Shown: in pieces, positions 51,401 to 61,209 of the stretch | How the letters are laid out: every line of letters starts with the position of its first letter | How positions within the stretch are numbered: position 1 is the stretch's first letter | DNA from: Nitrospira sp. CG24C | GTDB taxonomy: Bacteria; Nitrospirota; Nitrospiria; Nitrospirales; Nitrospiraceae | Assembly: GCA_002869885.2 (NCBI GenBank) | Contig: NEWR02000016.1 | Location: 78,739 to 142,738 of the forward strand | Direction: 5' to 3' | Length of the DNA stretch: 64,000 nt | Position numbers and translations under genes: made by a program | Notes under the pieces: model-generated | Seen by the model: the letters and a program-made list of their open reading frames with translations, nothing else | Told to the model about the DNA's origin: nothing | Databases searched by the model: none

Positions 51401-54193
51401 ATGCATAACGACGATCACCTACAATTGCGCAGAACTGTACCGTCTCCTGTCAGACGGATGACGCTGGCCATCAGCGCCATTCTTCTTGTTGTGGTAGCTG
51501 GGTACGGAGGCCTTTTCATCCACAGCCAGCAAAAGCAGGTTCGTATGCAGGCCGAGGAACAGGGGCGCGTATTGGCTCGCGGATATGCAGCCATCGGTGC
51601 GTCGGCTCTGTTCGAGAATCTCTTCATGCTGCAGAGCGCCTTTATCCAGGTGAAGAACCAGCACGATATCCAGCGCATCATGATGCTCGATCCCGATCAC
51701 ATGATTGTGGCATCGGATATCACAACGCTGATCGGCACGACCCTCAATGACCAGGCGGGCAGGAATGCAGAACAGAAGAAAGAGGGGGCCGTCTTTTCCG
51801 GTTCGGAGATCGGGCTCAGCGACGACACCATCGTGGTCTTCGAGCCGCTGTACCGGGATCCGTTGCATCGAACGGGAACCGAGAACGTCGTCGAGGGAAA
51901 ACAGGGACTATCGCCCACATTCGCCGGCTGGATTCGAATCGAGATTTCGATGAAGAGGTTGCAGGCTGAGGCCTGGCAGTCGCTTGTACAACAGGCCCTG
52001 GTGATGGCGCTGCTTGCTGCGGCGATGATTTTCATCGTGAGCAAGACGATTCAGCGTCTCAGTCATAACCTGGAAAACAGCGAGGCGAAGTTGCAGAAGA
52101 CGATCGATACGGCGCTTGATGCGGTCGTGACGACAGACGCTGCCGGAACGGTCACCGCTTGGAACGCTCAGGCTGAGACAATCTTTGGGTGGTCAGAGCA
52201 GGAGGCCCTTGGGCGGCCGCTCGACTCCCTCGTCATTCCCGTAGAGGGTCGTGATGGGTATCGGCGAGAACTCGCTCGCTTCCTGGAAGCGCGCGAGACC
52301 CAGCTCTTGACCCAGCGGCTTGAACTGACCGCCGTCCGGAAAGAGGGGGGCGAGTTCCCTGTGGAATGGTCCATGTCGCCGATTTGGGTCCATAATGAGT
52401 GCAAATTCAGCAGTTTTATCCGTGATATTACCGAGCGGAAAAAGGCAGAAGAGGCGCAGGTTAGCTATCGGATGCAGCTTGAGCGCGAGGTCACCATGCG
52501 AACGGAGGCACTTGAGGCTCTCCGACAGGCGAAGGATCTTGCCGAGTCGGCGAGTCGGGCCAAGAGCGATTTCTTGGCCCATATGAGCCATGAGATTCGA
52601 ACACCCATGAACGGGATTCTCGGGATGACCGAACTCTTGTTGCAGACGGAACTGTCTGGAAAGCAGCATCACTTTGTCAATACCGTGTACCGATCAGGGA
52701 GCACGCTATTGAGACTCATCAACGATGTCTTGGATTTCTCGAAGGTAGAGGCAGGGAAGGTTGAATTGGAGCACATTCGATTCGATCTGGTCAAAACAGT
52801 CAGAGAGGTGACGGACCTCTTTGTCGAACAGGCGCAGGGCAAGGGCATCAACTTGACTTGTGTGTTAGCCGAGTCCGTCCCATCTGTCCTCCAGGGAGAT
52901 CCTGTTCGGTTACAACAGATTCTCATGAATCTGGTGAATAATGCTGTGAAGTTTACCAAGCAAGGGAGCATCGCGCTTACGGTCACGATGGCGGAAGCGT
53001 CGGCCTCTCATGCCCTCGTGCGATTCGAAGTTCAAGATTCTGGAGTCGGTATCGAACCAGCCGCGCAAGCCAAGATTTTCGAAGCGTTTTCTCAAGCCGA
53101 CGGATCGACGGCCAGAAAATATGGCGGAACGGGGTTAGGGTTGTCTATCGTCAAACAGTTGGCTCAGCTGATGGAGGGGGCGGTTGGTGTCAGGAGTGAG
53201 CCTGGGCAGGGGGCGACGTTTTGGTGTACCGCGCGCTTGGAGAAAGTATCGGGAAATACGCGTGAAGGTAGGAAGAGATCCACCTCGCGGCGCGGCGATG
53301 TCGTGCCTTACGGTGTATCGAAAATCCCTGAGACGAAAGTTGCGGGCGCGCGAGTGTTGCTGGCAGAGGACAATCCGGTCAATCGGGAGGTCGCGGTCTG
53401 CATGTTGGAGCAATTGGGCTGCCAGGTTGTGGCTGTCGAGCATGGTCGCGATGCGGTGGCCACGACTGAGTGCGCTCAATTCGATGTGGTCTTGATGGAC
53501 TGCCAGATGCCGGAAATGGACGGTCTCTCCGCGACCAAGGCGATTCGCGATGGTGAGCAACGCACCGGCCGGCACGTGACCATCGTGGCGTTGACGGCGC
53601 ATGCCATCGAAGGCGATCGCGAAAGATGTTTAGCCGCCGGCATGGACGACTACATGACGAAGCCGTTTACGCAGGGCGAACTTGGAAACATGATTCAGCA
53701 ATGGGTACGGCGTCCTGGCGATGAGGCAGCAGCAACTTCTGATCAATCCAGGGCTGTACCGGTTGAACCGGCCCAGTCACCATCGGATGTAACGGAACAG
53801 GGAACGAAACAGGCGCCGGTTATCGCCCTATCTGGTGCGCCTCTGGCCGATCAGGTGCTCGACCAGATACGCGCGCTCAGGCGCCCTGGGAGGCCGGACC
53901 CGGTCGCAAAAATCCTCACGAGTTTTCTGGAAAGCTCTGCTACCTATGTGAGCGCTATTCACCAGGCGGTGGTTCACCAGGATGCAAAGGCGCTTTTCCA
54001 TGCAGCGCATGCCTTAAAATCGTCAAGCGCCATGATCGGGGCCATGGAGCTATCGAAAGTGCTGAAAGAGTTCGAGCTGCTGGGCAGTCAGGGTGACGTG
54101 GCAGGGGGCCATGAGCGGATGGCGGAGTTAGACGCGGTTTATGAAGCGGTGAGGCAGGCCGTGCTGAACGAATTAGGCAAAAAAACAGCATAG
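51401..54193 (+). CDS. BarA-type hybrid sensor histidine kinase
   Basis: 931 residues: membrane helix 19-41, periplasmic sensor about 42-200, helix about 205-222, PAS about 236-358, coiled coil, HisKA with phosphoacceptor in [15 protein letters not shown], ATPase with [26 protein letters not shown] and [13 protein letters not shown], a receiver with [12 protein letters not shown] and phosphoacceptor in [13 protein letters not shown], and a C-terminal HPt with [13 protein letters not shown]. All phosphorelay residues are present. Follows the cupredoxin-like gene and precedes the GGDEF-EAL regulator by five bases, so it probably senses a periplasmic (redox?) signal. Confidence 0.93.
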   Translation: MHNDDHLQLRRTVPSPVRRMTLAISAILLVVVAGYGGLFIHSQQKQVRMQAEEQGRVLARGYAAIGASALFENLFMLQSAFIQVKNQHDIQRIMMLDPDHMIVASDITTLIGTTLNDQAGRNAEQKKEGAVFSGSEIGLSDDTIVVFEPLYRDPLHRTGTENVVEGKQGLSPTFAGWIRIEISMKRLQAEAWQSLVQQALVMALLAAAMIFIVSKTIQRLSHNLENSEAKLQKTIDTALDAVVTTDAAGTVTAWNAQAETIFGWSEQEALGRPLDSLVIPVEGRDGYRRELARFLEARETQLLTQRLELTAVRKEGGEFPVEWSMSPIWVHNECKFSSFIRDITERKKAEEAQVSYRMQLEREVTMRTEALEALRQAKDLAESASRAKSDFLAHMSHEIRTPMNGILGMTELLLQTELSGKQHHFVNTVYRSGSTLLRLINDVLDFSKVEAGKVELEHIRFDLVKTVREVTDLFVEQAQGKGINLTCVLAESVPSVLQGDPVRLQQILMNLVNNAVKFTKQGSIALTVTMAEASASHALVRFEVQDSGVGIEPAAQAKIFEAFSQADGSTARKYGGTGLGLSIVKQLAQLMEGAVGVRSEPGQGATFWCTARLEKVSGNTREGRKRSTSRRGDVVPYGVSKIPETKVAGARVLLAEDNPVNREVAVCMLEQLGCQVVAVEHGRDAVATTECAQFDVVLMDCQMPEMDGLSATKAIRDGEQRTGRHVTIVALTAHAIEGDRERCLAAGMDDYMTKPFTQGELGNMIQQWVRRPGDEAAATSDQSRAVPVEPAQSPSDVTEQGTKQAPVIALSGAPLADQVLDQIRALRRPGRPDPVAKILTSFLESSATYVSAIHQAVVHQDAKALFHAAHALKSSSAMIGAMELSKVLKEFELLGSQGDVAGGHERMAELDAVYEAVRQAVLNELGKKTA

Positions 54194-54198
54194 CAAAG

Positions 54199-56334
54199 AT
54201 GAAAACATTTCAGGAACGAACAAGCCCGCTCGTGTTGGTGGTGGACGACGAACCGTCTATGCGAACGCTTGTCCGCGAGACGCTCGAGCATATGGGCCAC
54301 GATGTCTGTGAGGCAGAGAACGGCGGGCAGGCTCTTGAGCGATTCGCGGAACGCCGCCCCGACATCGTGCTGATGGATATTGTCATGCCGGGAATAGACG
54401 GGTTCACGGCCTGTTCGCGTTTGCGTGGGCTGATGGGCGGCAGCCGGGTGCCGATCCTGGTCATGACGGGACTCGACGACACCGAATCGATCGCCAAGGC
54501 CTACGAACTGGGCGCAACGGATTTTATCGCGAAGCCGTTCAATCCCATGATTTTGAGTCATCGCGTGCGGTATATGCTACGCGGCAGCTTCACCATGGAT
54601 GCTCTGCTCAAGAGTGAAGTTCGGCTTGGGCTCGCGCAGCGGATCGCCAAAATCGGCAACTGGGAATGGCGTCCGGACACGAATCAGTTTACCGCGTCGG
54701 CTGAATTTTGCCGTCTGATGGGCATTCGATCGCAGGACTTTGCTGGAACCTTCGACGCCTATATCCAGCTCGTACATGCAGAAGATCGAAGCCGTGTGGA
54801 GCAGGCGCTGAAGGGCACTTTGACGAAGCGAGTTCCGTGCGATATCGACCATCGCCTTATCTTGCCGAATGGAGCGGATTTTACGGTCAATCTCCAGGCA
54901 GAAGCGGTGTTCGACGACCAAATGAAGGCGCTCTCGATTGTCGGGACGGCGCAAGACATCACCGATCGAAAACAATCTGAGCGAGAGATTCATCGCTTGG
55001 CCTATTTCGACAGTTTGACGGGACTGCCGAACCGTGTCTTGTTCAAAGACCGTGTCGAGCAGGCCCTCTTGCATGCCAGCCGCTATCGCACCACGATGGC
55101 GATGCTCTTTCTGGACTTGGATCGTTTTAAGGTCATTAACGATACCTTGGGACACAATATCGGCGATCTACTGCTGAAAAGCGTGGCAGACCGTCTGGCC
55201 GAATCTGTGCGGCACAGCGACTCTGTCAGCCGGTCGGTAGACAAGGAAGAGAATCATTCGCTCGCGAGATTAGGCGGCGATGAGTTTACCGTGCTCCTCA
55301 CAAATCTGTGCGATGCCCAAGACGCCGGGAAGGTCGCGCGCCGCATTGTCGAAGCGTTGGTGAAGCCCTTTTCGATTGAAGGGCGGGAAATCTTCGTGAC
55401 CGTCAGTATAGGGATTGCCATCTTTCCATCTGACGGAGACTCGGTCGATACGTTACTGAAAAATGCCGACTGCGCGATGTATCACGCTAAAGAAGAAGGA
55501 CGGAATAATTTTCAGTTCTATTCCAGTACCCTGAATGCGGCTGCGAATGAGCGGTTGGCATTGGAGGGAGAGCTTCGCCACGCCGTCGAGCGGGAAGAGT
55601 TTGTGGTGTATTACCAGCCGAAGGTCAATCTGAGGACAGGCGGAATTATCGGAGCGGAGGCGTTGGTGCGTTGGCAACATCCACAGAGAGGACTCATGCA
55701 ACCCGCGGCATTTTTGCCGGCTGCCGTGGATACAGGATTGATCAGGGCAATCGATGAGTGGGTGCTGCGAACGGCCTGTCGCCACAATCAAGCATGGCAG
55801 CATCGCGGCAAGATGCCGGTGAGCATTTCCATCAATGTCTCCAACTCATTGTTCCACGGCAATACATTGCTGTCCGCCGTGGAGCAGGCCCTGAGTCAAA
55901 CGGGGTTGACCCCGGCTTGCCTGGAATTGGAACTGACGGAGTCGATCGCGATGCGCAACGTGGAGGCGTCGATCGTCATGCTGACGGCTCTGAAGTCGAT
56001 GGGGGTACAGCTTTGCATCGACGATTTTGGGACCGGCTATTCGTCGCTGAGTTATCTGCAGCGGTTGCCGATCGATATGGTGAAGATCGATCAATCGTTT
56101 ATCCGGGAAATTCTGACGCAGGCCCAGCCAGCCCCGATTGTGCGGGCGATCATCGCCATGGCCCACAGCCTCAATCTCTTGGTGCTCGCTGAAGGGGTCG
56201 AGCAGGAGGCCCAACGAACATTACTGCTCGAAGAGGGTTGCGATGAGGCCCAAGGTTATCTCTTCGGTCAGCCGATGCCTGAAAATGCATTTGCCCAGCT
56301 ACTCCAGCCGGTTCCTCTCCGCAAAGCCAGCTAG
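54199..56334 (+). CDS. Receiver-PAS-GGDEF-EAL response regulator
   Basis: 711 residues. Receiver 8-125 with VDDEPS and phosphoacceptor in IVLMDIVMPG; PAS about 140-260; GGDEF about 265-440 with intact LGGDEFTVLL; EAL about 450-700 with GAEALVRWQHP, LELTESIAM and DDFGTGYSSLSYLQRLP, all catalytic residues present. No inhibitory RxxD at the usual place. So it can make or cleave c-di-GMP; which dominates cannot be seen. Probably driven by the HPt of the upstream kinase. A half copy of the GCATCCTGC element starts at its stop. Confidence 0.93.
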   Translation: MKTFQERTSPLVLVVDDEPSMRTLVRETLEHMGHDVCEAENGGQALERFAERRPDIVLMDIVMPGIDGFTACSRLRGLMGGSRVPILVMTGLDDTESIAKAYELGATDFIAKPFNPMILSHRVRYMLRGSFTMDALLKSEVRLGLAQRIAKIGNWEWRPDTNQFTASAEFCRLMGIRSQDFAGTFDAYIQLVHAEDRSRVEQALKGTLTKRVPCDIDHRLILPNGADFTVNLQAEAVFDDQMKALSIVGTAQDITDRKQSEREIHRLAYFDSLTGLPNRVLFKDRVEQALLHASRYRTTMAMLFLDLDRFKVINDTLGHNIGDLLLKSVADRLAESVRHSDSVSRSVDKEENHSLARLGGDEFTVLLTNLCDAQDAGKVARRIVEALVKPFSIEGREIFVTVSIGIAIFPSDGDSVDTLLKNADCAMYHAKEEGRNNFQFYSSTLNAAANERLALEGELRHAVEREEFVVYYQPKVNLRTGGIIGAEALVRWQHPQRGLMQPAAFLPAAVDTGLIRAIDEWVLRTACRHNQAWQHRGKMPVSISINVSNSLFHGNTLLSAVEQALSQTGLTPACLELELTESIAMRNVEASIVMLTALKSMGVQLCIDDFGTGYSSLSYLQRLPIDMVKIDQSFIREILTQAQPAPIVRAIIAMAHSLNLLVLAEGVEQEAQRTLLLEEGCDEAQGYLFGQPMPENAFAQLLQPVPLRKAS

Positions 56335-56553
56335 CGCATCCTGCCAGTCGCAAGCGAAACTCGCGAGAACCAGCCGGTTTCTTTTGTTTATTTGGTCTAT
56401 TTGGTTTGTTTGGTTGGTTGAACTAAACTAACCAAATGAACAAAACAAACCAGATCAACTTGTCCCGCCTATCGAGTACGTCTTGCGCTTCACGGTCCAT
56501 CCGGCTAGTCTCATACAACCAAATAAACCAGATGAACCAAATGAACCAGGCAA
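56335..56553. repeat. GCATCCTGC half-element and two nonamer arrays (loci 4 and 5)
   Basis: GCGCATCCTGCCAGTCGC (56335-56352) matches the right end of element C and its flank. 56377-56459 is an inverted nonamer array; 56516-56553 is a second array in one orientation (CAACCAAAT, AAACCAGAT, GAACCAAAT, GAACCAGGC) leading into the next gene. Confidence 0.8.
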
Positions 56554-56569
56554 AATGGAGGCGATGTCG

Positions 56570-57013
56570 ATGAAGAATCATGTTGGAAGGTTAGGGGTGA
56601 TCCTGGGAATTGGGTTGTTTACGATGTTCGTTGCTGTCGCGGCTGGGGCGTCGGATAAGCCAACGACGGGTGACAAGGTTATCCGAGAGACGCAGGAGGC
56701 GGTGACGGCCACCAAGGACTATACGATTCATCAGAAGGATGCATTTCAGCGAAAGGTTCAGACGGAGCTGGATGAGATGCAAGCACGCATCACAAAGCTC
56801 CGTGGACAAGTCGCGCATGCATCGGCGGAAGCAAGAACAGACATCCAGAAGGCGATCGTGGAATTAGAAAAGAAAAAAGACCTGGCCAATAAAAAAGCGC
56901 AGGAGATTCATTCCGCCACGGCCTCTTCCTGGGAGCAGGTGAAGTCGAAAACGACGGCTGCGATGGACGATCTTCGAGGTTCGCTCAACCGGACCCTCTC
57001 TCATCTCCCGTGA
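56570..57013 (+). CDS. Exported coiled-coil protein
   Basis: 147 residues from the ATG at 56570, chosen because GGAGG stands eight bases before; two ATGs upstream are too near the ribosome site or lack one. Signal peptide (LGVILGIGLFTMFVAVAAGA). The mature part is a long amphipathic helix (HQKDAFQRKVQTELDEMQ, ARTDIQKAIVELEKKKD, WEQVKSKTTAAMDDLR), like apolipoprotein-type or Sll1863-type stress proteins. Envelope-associated; no specific function. Confidence 0.75.
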   Translation: MKNHVGRLGVILGIGLFTMFVAVAAGASDKPTTGDKVIRETQEAVTATKDYTIHQKDAFQRKVQTELDEMQARITKLRGQVAHASAEARTDIQKAIVELEKKKDLANKKAQEIHSATASSWEQVKSKTTAAMDDLRGSLNRTLSHLP

Positions 57014-57023
57014 CGGTCGATCG

Positions 57024-57923
57024 ATGAAATATGCCCTCTATCCCGGGTGTGCGGCCCAAGGGGCGACGCCGGAACTCTATCAATCGACCAGGGCGATCAT
57101 CGGCCGATTGGGAATCGAGGTCGTCGAACTCTCAGCCGCGGCCTGTTGTGGCGCCGGGGTCGTGACGGAAGCGCATCCCGATATGGCGCTGGCGCTCAAC
57201 GCCAGGACCTTCGCGCAAGCGGAGGCGCTTGGACTGGATGTGATGACGATCTGCGGCACCTGCCAAGGGGTGATGAGCGCAGCCAATCGACGATTGAAGA
57301 CAGAGCCACAGACCCTGGATCGCATCAACATTCTCCTTGCGCCTGAAGGGCTGGCCTACCACGGGCAGGTTCAGGTCAAACATCTGTTGTGGATCGTCGT
57401 GCGGGACATCGGGTTGGCTCGCCTGGGCGCGCTGACCTCCGTGCCGATGAGCGACTTTCGCATCGCCCCCTTTTACGGGTGCTACATCCTGCGCCCATCG
57501 TGGGATCTGGGGTTCGACGATCCGGAAAATCCCCAATCCCTCGAACGCCTCATCACAGCTGTCGGTGGTGAACCGGTGGCCTATGAGGGAAGAACCAAGT
57601 GCTGCGGGTTTCCCATCATCCTCGAAAAAGAAGCCATTGCCGTGGCCATGTCTGGGATGCATATGAGTGAGGCTAAGGAGCAGGGAGCAGACTTTATGGT
57701 GACGCCCTGTCCTCTTTGCCACATGAGCCTGGATATCTATCAGGATCGGGCCGGCCGGGCAGTGAACCAGGAACTCCACCTGCCGATCTTGCATGTGCCG
57801 CAGCTACTCGGGCTGGCGATGGGGCTTCCGGCCAAGGACTTGGGGCTCTCGCATCATGTGATCTCGGTCGATTCTATTCTGGAGACGCTAAAGCATCGTC
57901 GAACCAATCCGCAACCGTCCTGA
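57024..57923 (+). CDS. CCG-domain protein, SdhE/HdrB-like
   Basis: 299 residues with two cysteine-rich CCG domains: C9, C41-C42-G, C77xxC80, and C153, C193-C194-G, C229xxC232. This duplicated motif defines HdrB of heterodisulfide reductase and SdhE of type E succinate:quinone reductases, where it binds a special iron-sulfur cluster and anchors the enzyme to the membrane by amphipathic helices. No HdrA or HdrC genes are nearby, and sdhB in this window has the matching extra cysteine, so SdhE is preferred. Lies 10 bases after the coiled-coil gene. Confidence 0.85.
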   Translation: MKYALYPGCAAQGATPELYQSTRAIIGRLGIEVVELSAAACCGAGVVTEAHPDMALALNARTFAQAEALGLDVMTICGTCQGVMSAANRRLKTEPQTLDRINILLAPEGLAYHGQVQVKHLLWIVVRDIGLARLGALTSVPMSDFRIAPFYGCYILRPSWDLGFDDPENPQSLERLITAVGGEPVAYEGRTKCCGFPIILEKEAIAVAMSGMHMSEAKEQGADFMVTPCPLCHMSLDIYQDRAGRAVNQELHLPILHVPQLLGLAMGLPAKDLGLSHHVISVDSILETLKHRRTNPQPS

Positions 57924-57935
57924 AGGAGTTGCCGA

Positions 57936-58256
57936 ATGAATGTGATAAATCTTTCGGACTATCAGCAGTTCAGCAGTGAGAAGATGAAGAAGAACAATCT
58001 GTTTCAGACGCCACGATTTTTCTGCGACATCTACTGTTTCGAGCCAGGGCAGGAACAGAAGGGCCATATCCATGGCGAGCAGGATAAGGTTTATCTTGTG
58101 CTAGAGGGACAGGGCACGTTTCAGGTCGGTTCAGAGAAACAGGTGCTCGGTCCAGGGCAGGGGACCATGGCACCGGCCGGTGAAGAGCATGGTGTGAAGA
58201 ACCACACAGCACAGCGTCTCAAAGTCCTCGTGTTCGTCGCGCCGAATCAGAAGTGA
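57936..58256 (+). CDS. Small cupin
   Basis: 106 residues, single cupin barrel. Metal-binding motif 1 is GHIHGEQDKVYLVLEGQG (two His, one Glu region) and motif 2 GTMAPAGEEHGVKNH. CDIYCFE has two Cys near the start. Function unknown. ATG with GAAGGAG upstream, 12 bases after the CCG gene. Confidence 0.85.
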   Translation: MNVINLSDYQQFSSEKMKKNNLFQTPRFFCDIYCFEPGQEQKGHIHGEQDKVYLVLEGQGTFQVGSEKQVLGPGQGTMAPAGEEHGVKNHTAQRLKVLVFVAPNQK

Positions 58257-58283
58257 GAAGTGAAAGGTGAAACGTGAAAGGGT

Positions 58284-58427
58284 GGGGAAGGGAGCGGTCA
58301 GGTGCCCGTCTTGCTCGCAGAACGCGCTCGAGCTCGTTTGACTGGTTGGCTGGTCTGTTTGGTTCTTCCGAATGAATTTCCAGTTCGATCAACCAAACAA
58401 ACCAGATAGACGAGATAGACCAACCAG
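58284..58427. repeat. Half stem-loop core and nonamer array (locus 6)
   Basis: 58288-58334 has GGGAGCGGTCAGGTGCCCGT and CTTGCTCGCAGAACGCGC, matching the left arm of the stem-loop in element B; the right arm is absent apart from CGTTCCGCGAG at 58431. In its place is an inverted nonamer array (58335-58427). Confidence 0.75.
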
Positions 58428-58468
58428 CCTCGTTCCGCGAGGCGGCTATGCGATTGCTTGGCGAACCG

Positions 58469-59092
58469 TTATGAATGGGGAGGTCTGGTCACGCCGCTTT
58501 TGAGGACAATCTCGCAAATGTGGTCGAGGCGCTCGATATGTTCATAGGCGGCCCAGGGATCGGTTGCGACGGCGCAGACCCCATGGTTGGCCTGTCCTAC
58601 GATATCGAAGGCCAGCGTCCCATCTTTGCCGAGACCGAAACATTCAGCCGTTGCGTTTGCCAGTTCACGTGACAGGGCCGGCAATATAGGCACCGTCGGT
58701 CCCACTCTGGTATAGCGCGAGATCTCGGGGAACTCTGCGCTGATGGCCTGCAAGTCGACGCCGGCATACATGGCGGCTACGATATGAGTGGAGTGGACGT
58801 GCACGACCGTTCTGGTTTTCCTCCCGTCACGCTGGAGGTTCCAGTGCATCCAGAGCTCTCCGGACGGCTGCTGCCCCTCACGGACCTTGGGAATCAGCTC
58901 ACCCGTCTGCGGCTCTTTCACAATCTCGATCCGCACAATATGCTCCGGATGCACGATGGTCTTCCGCCAGCCGGAGGGGGTAATGTAGAGGTACTTCCCC
59001 TCGCGCTTCCGCATGCTGATGTTTCCATCTCTCGTCGTAATCCAGCCGCGCTCATACGCACGCCGCATCACATCGCCGATTGCTGTCAACAT
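58469..59092 (-). CDS. Class II aldolase/adducin-family protein
   Basis: 207 residues. RGWITTRDGNISMRKR and ITPSGWRKT form the substrate-phosphate site; VVHVHSTHIVAAM has the zinc His pair, and a third His is in QANHGVCAV. Matches fuculose-1-phosphate/ribulose-5-phosphate aldolase-epimerase relatives; the exact sugar cannot be told. It is the only gene on its strand here, converging on the repeat at 58284. The 250 bases on its other side (59093-59343) show no gene. Confidence 0.87.
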   Translation of the reverse strand: MLTAIGDVMRRAYERGWITTRDGNISMRKREGKYLYITPSGWRKTIVHPEHIVRIEIVKEPQTGELIPKVREGQQPSGELWMHWNLQRDGRKTRTVVHVHSTHIVAAMYAGVDLQAISAEFPEISRYTRVGPTVPILPALSRELANATAECFGLGKDGTLAFDIVGQANHGVCAVATDPWAAYEHIERLDHICEIVLKSGVTRPPHS

Positions 59093-59343
59093 GTTCGCTC
59101 CATAGTTGTGTGTCTTCTATAAAAGCCTATCGGCCATTCGCACCTTGTCCTTGACGGCTGATGGCGTGGAGGGAATGATTATCTCGGACAGAACATCGCG
59201 CATCAAGCATAAAGCGCATCTCGCATGACGGAATCATGATCGTCCTCTAGCGTAATGGTTCCATTTTGGTCTTCCGTTCGTTGATTTTCTAGAGTGAACA
59301 GGATATTTATTTTTCCGGGGTGTGGTGAGCATAGTGGAGAGGA

Positions 59344-59853
59344 ATGATGAGCGCTCTGGTACCTCGCGAACGGATTGAGCAGACAATCCTCCTGATCCGT
59401 GGTCATAACGTGATGCTGGATAGCGATTTGGCTCAGCTCTACGGCGTCACAGTGGGAAGATTGAACGAAGCCGTCAAAAGAAATGAGGATCGTTTTCCCG
59501 GTGATTTCATGTTCCAGTTGACAAAAGCGGAATTTGAAAACTTGAAATCGCAAATTGCGATATCAAGTTCGAAGTGGGGTGGTAGAAGGCATGCGCCCTA
59601 TGCCTTTACCGAACAGGGTGTGGCAATGCTATCCAGCGTGTTGCGAAGCAAGCGTGCGGTTGAGGTGAACATCGCCATTATGCGTACCTTTGTTCGCCTG
59701 CGCGAGATGATCAGTTCGAACAAAGCCCTTGCCCGACGCCTCACAGATCTTGAAAAGAAGTATGATGGCCAGTTTCAAGTCGTGTTCGAGGCCATTCGGG
59801 AATTGATGGCAGAGCCCACGCCAAGATCCCGCCGCATCGGATTCAAGACTTGA
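59344..59853 (+). CDS. ORF6N-domain DNA-binding protein
   Basis: 169 residues. [31 protein letters not shown] and the [15 protein letters not shown] segment are the ORF6N domain (PF10543), found in phage antirepressor-like proteins and bacterial mobile islands. The end ([23 protein letters not shown]) is a coiled coil. Ribosome site GAGAGGA. It overlaps the 3' end of the DUF3386 gene by 11 bases. Probably an accessory gene. Confidence 0.9.
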   Translation: MMSALVPRERIEQTILLIRGHNVMLDSDLAQLYGVTVGRLNEAVKRNEDRFPGDFMFQLTKAEFENLKSQIAISSSKWGGRRHAPYAFTEQGVAMLSSVLRSKRAVEVNIAIMRTFVRLREMISSNKALARRLTDLEKKYDGQFQVVFEAIRELMAEPTPRSRRIGFKT

Positions 59854-60430
59854 GGGAACAGGAGAATGGGAAGGGTAGCCTGGTCGTCCTCCTGCTCGCG
59901 GAACGCGCACGATAGGAATGTGCTCGTTCGACGCGCGCAATCGAGGATCGACCAGGCTGGGTGACGGAGCTTTCTTCGACGTTGATCGTAAAGGCGAAGG
60001 GGGTCATGCCGGGGTGCGCCATCGTGCGATTGATCTGGGTGATGCGATGATCTTTGACGCGATAAAACGAGTTCGACCCATGAATGATCAGTTTCGTGCC
60101 GAACGGGTGCCTGTCTTCTTCCATCGTCAATGAATACTTGCCGTCGGATTCCTCGAAGGTTCGTGGGCCACGGTGCACCGCGATCATGCCGAGCTGCTCC
60201 TGTGCCCACTTCTGCACGTCGGCATCTCCCAGTTGAACCGACACTTCACGAGGGCCTTTCACCATGACGGGGCCGCTGGTTTCTTTTCCGTTCACATTCA
60301 CCGTTAGATCGGCGGTGAATCCCTTAAAGTCCTTCTGCCAGCGCGAGGTCTTTTCGAACGCTTGTCGAAGTATCTCGCGGGCCTTCGGATCGTCGGCGAC
60401 GGTGGGCTGATTCGGCTTCTGATGTTCCAT
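59843..60430 (-). CDS. DUF3386 protein with repeat-derived C-terminus
   Basis: 195 residues, no signal. [26 protein letters not shown] and [20 protein letters not shown] fit the DUF3386 pattern; [21 protein letters not shown] is the last family-like segment. The next 36 residues ([20 protein letters not shown]...) are encoded by the stem-loop repeat at 59872-59955, so an insertion seems to have replaced the natural end. Function unknown. Convergent with the ORF6N gene. Confidence 0.7.
   Translation of the reverse strand: MEHQKPNQPTVADDPKAREILRQAFEKTSRWQKDFKGFTADLTVNVNGKETSGPVMVKGPREVSVQLGDADVQKWAQEQLGMIAVHRGPRTFEESDGKYSLTMEEDRHPFGTKLIIHGSNSFYRVKDHRITQINRTMAHPGMTPFAFTINVEESSVTQPGRSSIARVERAHSYRARSASRRTTRLPFPFSCSLKS
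59872..59955. repeat. Stem-loop repeat with TGCTCGCGGAACGCGC core inside DUF3386
   Basis: AGCCTGGTCGTCCTCCTGCT pairs with CGAGGATCGACCAGGCT around the core GCTCGCGGAACGCGCACG and GTGCTCGTTCGACGCGCGC. Arms differ from those of element B yet pair. Confidence 0.8.
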
Positions 60431-60513
60431 TGGGTAGTCTCCTTCGTGAATCGAGTTGTCGAGCTAGTGGTGCATTATACGCTTGGGGCAAAACGTGCCA
60501 CAAGCGCTGGCAG

Positions 60514-60612
60514 ATGCGCGATCCAAAGTTCGAAGTTCGGGGTTCGATGTTCCGAAAACCTCGAACTTCGCACCTCGAACCCTCGTCCGTCTCCCTTTCC
60601 TACCCGCCTCGC
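60514..60612. repeat. Palindromic TTCGAAGTTCGG cassette, copy 2
   Basis: AAAGTTCGAAGTTCGGGGTT, then CCTCGAACTTCGCACC and CCCTCGTCCGT tail, matching 2088-2178 block by block. Lies in the divergent gap before the histone-like gene. Confidence 0.75.
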
Positions 60613-60707
60613 GCGGGCATCCTGCGAAGGTGATAGAAACCATTACATAATTCGGGTATACTTCGCCGCGCGAGGGCTCTATGCCCACGTAGAACGAAAG
60701 GACAGAC

Positions 60708-61112
60708 ATGGAACGACGGGCTGCTTCCCATACTGAAGAAGAAGAGATGAATCATCGCCGACGGTTGCTGAATGCCGCGAAGAGAGGCGATCAGAAGGCC
60801 ATTGGCAAGCTCTTAGAGCTCTACCAGGTGCGGATTTACAGTGGCGATATGGTGACGAAGATGAATAAAACATCCGCGACACACAAACTTCAGGCTCAAC
60901 TTGCAGAAGGGAAGCCAGTGAAGGGTGGGTCGGGAGGGCACGGCAAGAAGACTGCGCCGGTGAAGCCTGGTTCTCCGAAACTCAAACATGCGAAGCCGGC
61001 TCCAGTAAAAGCTACACCTGCGAAAGCCAAATCGCATCCTGTCGTTTCGAAAGGAAAGCCTAAGCCAAAATCTCGGCCGGTAAAATCCGCTGCAAAGAAG
61101 CGCAAGAAGTAG
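60708..61112 (+). CDS. Histone H1-like basic protein
   Basis: 134 residues. Residues 1-70 are helical and mixed (NHRRRLLNAAKRGDQKAIGK), the rest is a tail of Lys, Pro, Ala and Ser (KPAPVKATPAKAKSHPVV, ending KKRKK), like bacterial H1-type nucleoid proteins. Ribosome site AGGACA. DNA binding is inferred from composition only. Confidence 0.72.
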   Translation: MERRAASHTEEEEMNHRRRLLNAAKRGDQKAIGKLLELYQVRIYSGDMVTKMNKTSATHKLQAQLAEGKPVKGGSGGHGKKTAPVKPGSPKLKHAKPAPVKATPAKAKSHPVVSKGKPKPKSRPVKSAAKKRKK

Positions 61113-61209
61113 CAGGCCTTCGATTATTCTCCTTCGCCAAATACCCCGTGGCTGCCGGCCTTCGTAGCCAAAGTGACTACTTCGGCGGAGTAGGCTGCTA
61201 CGGGGAGCT

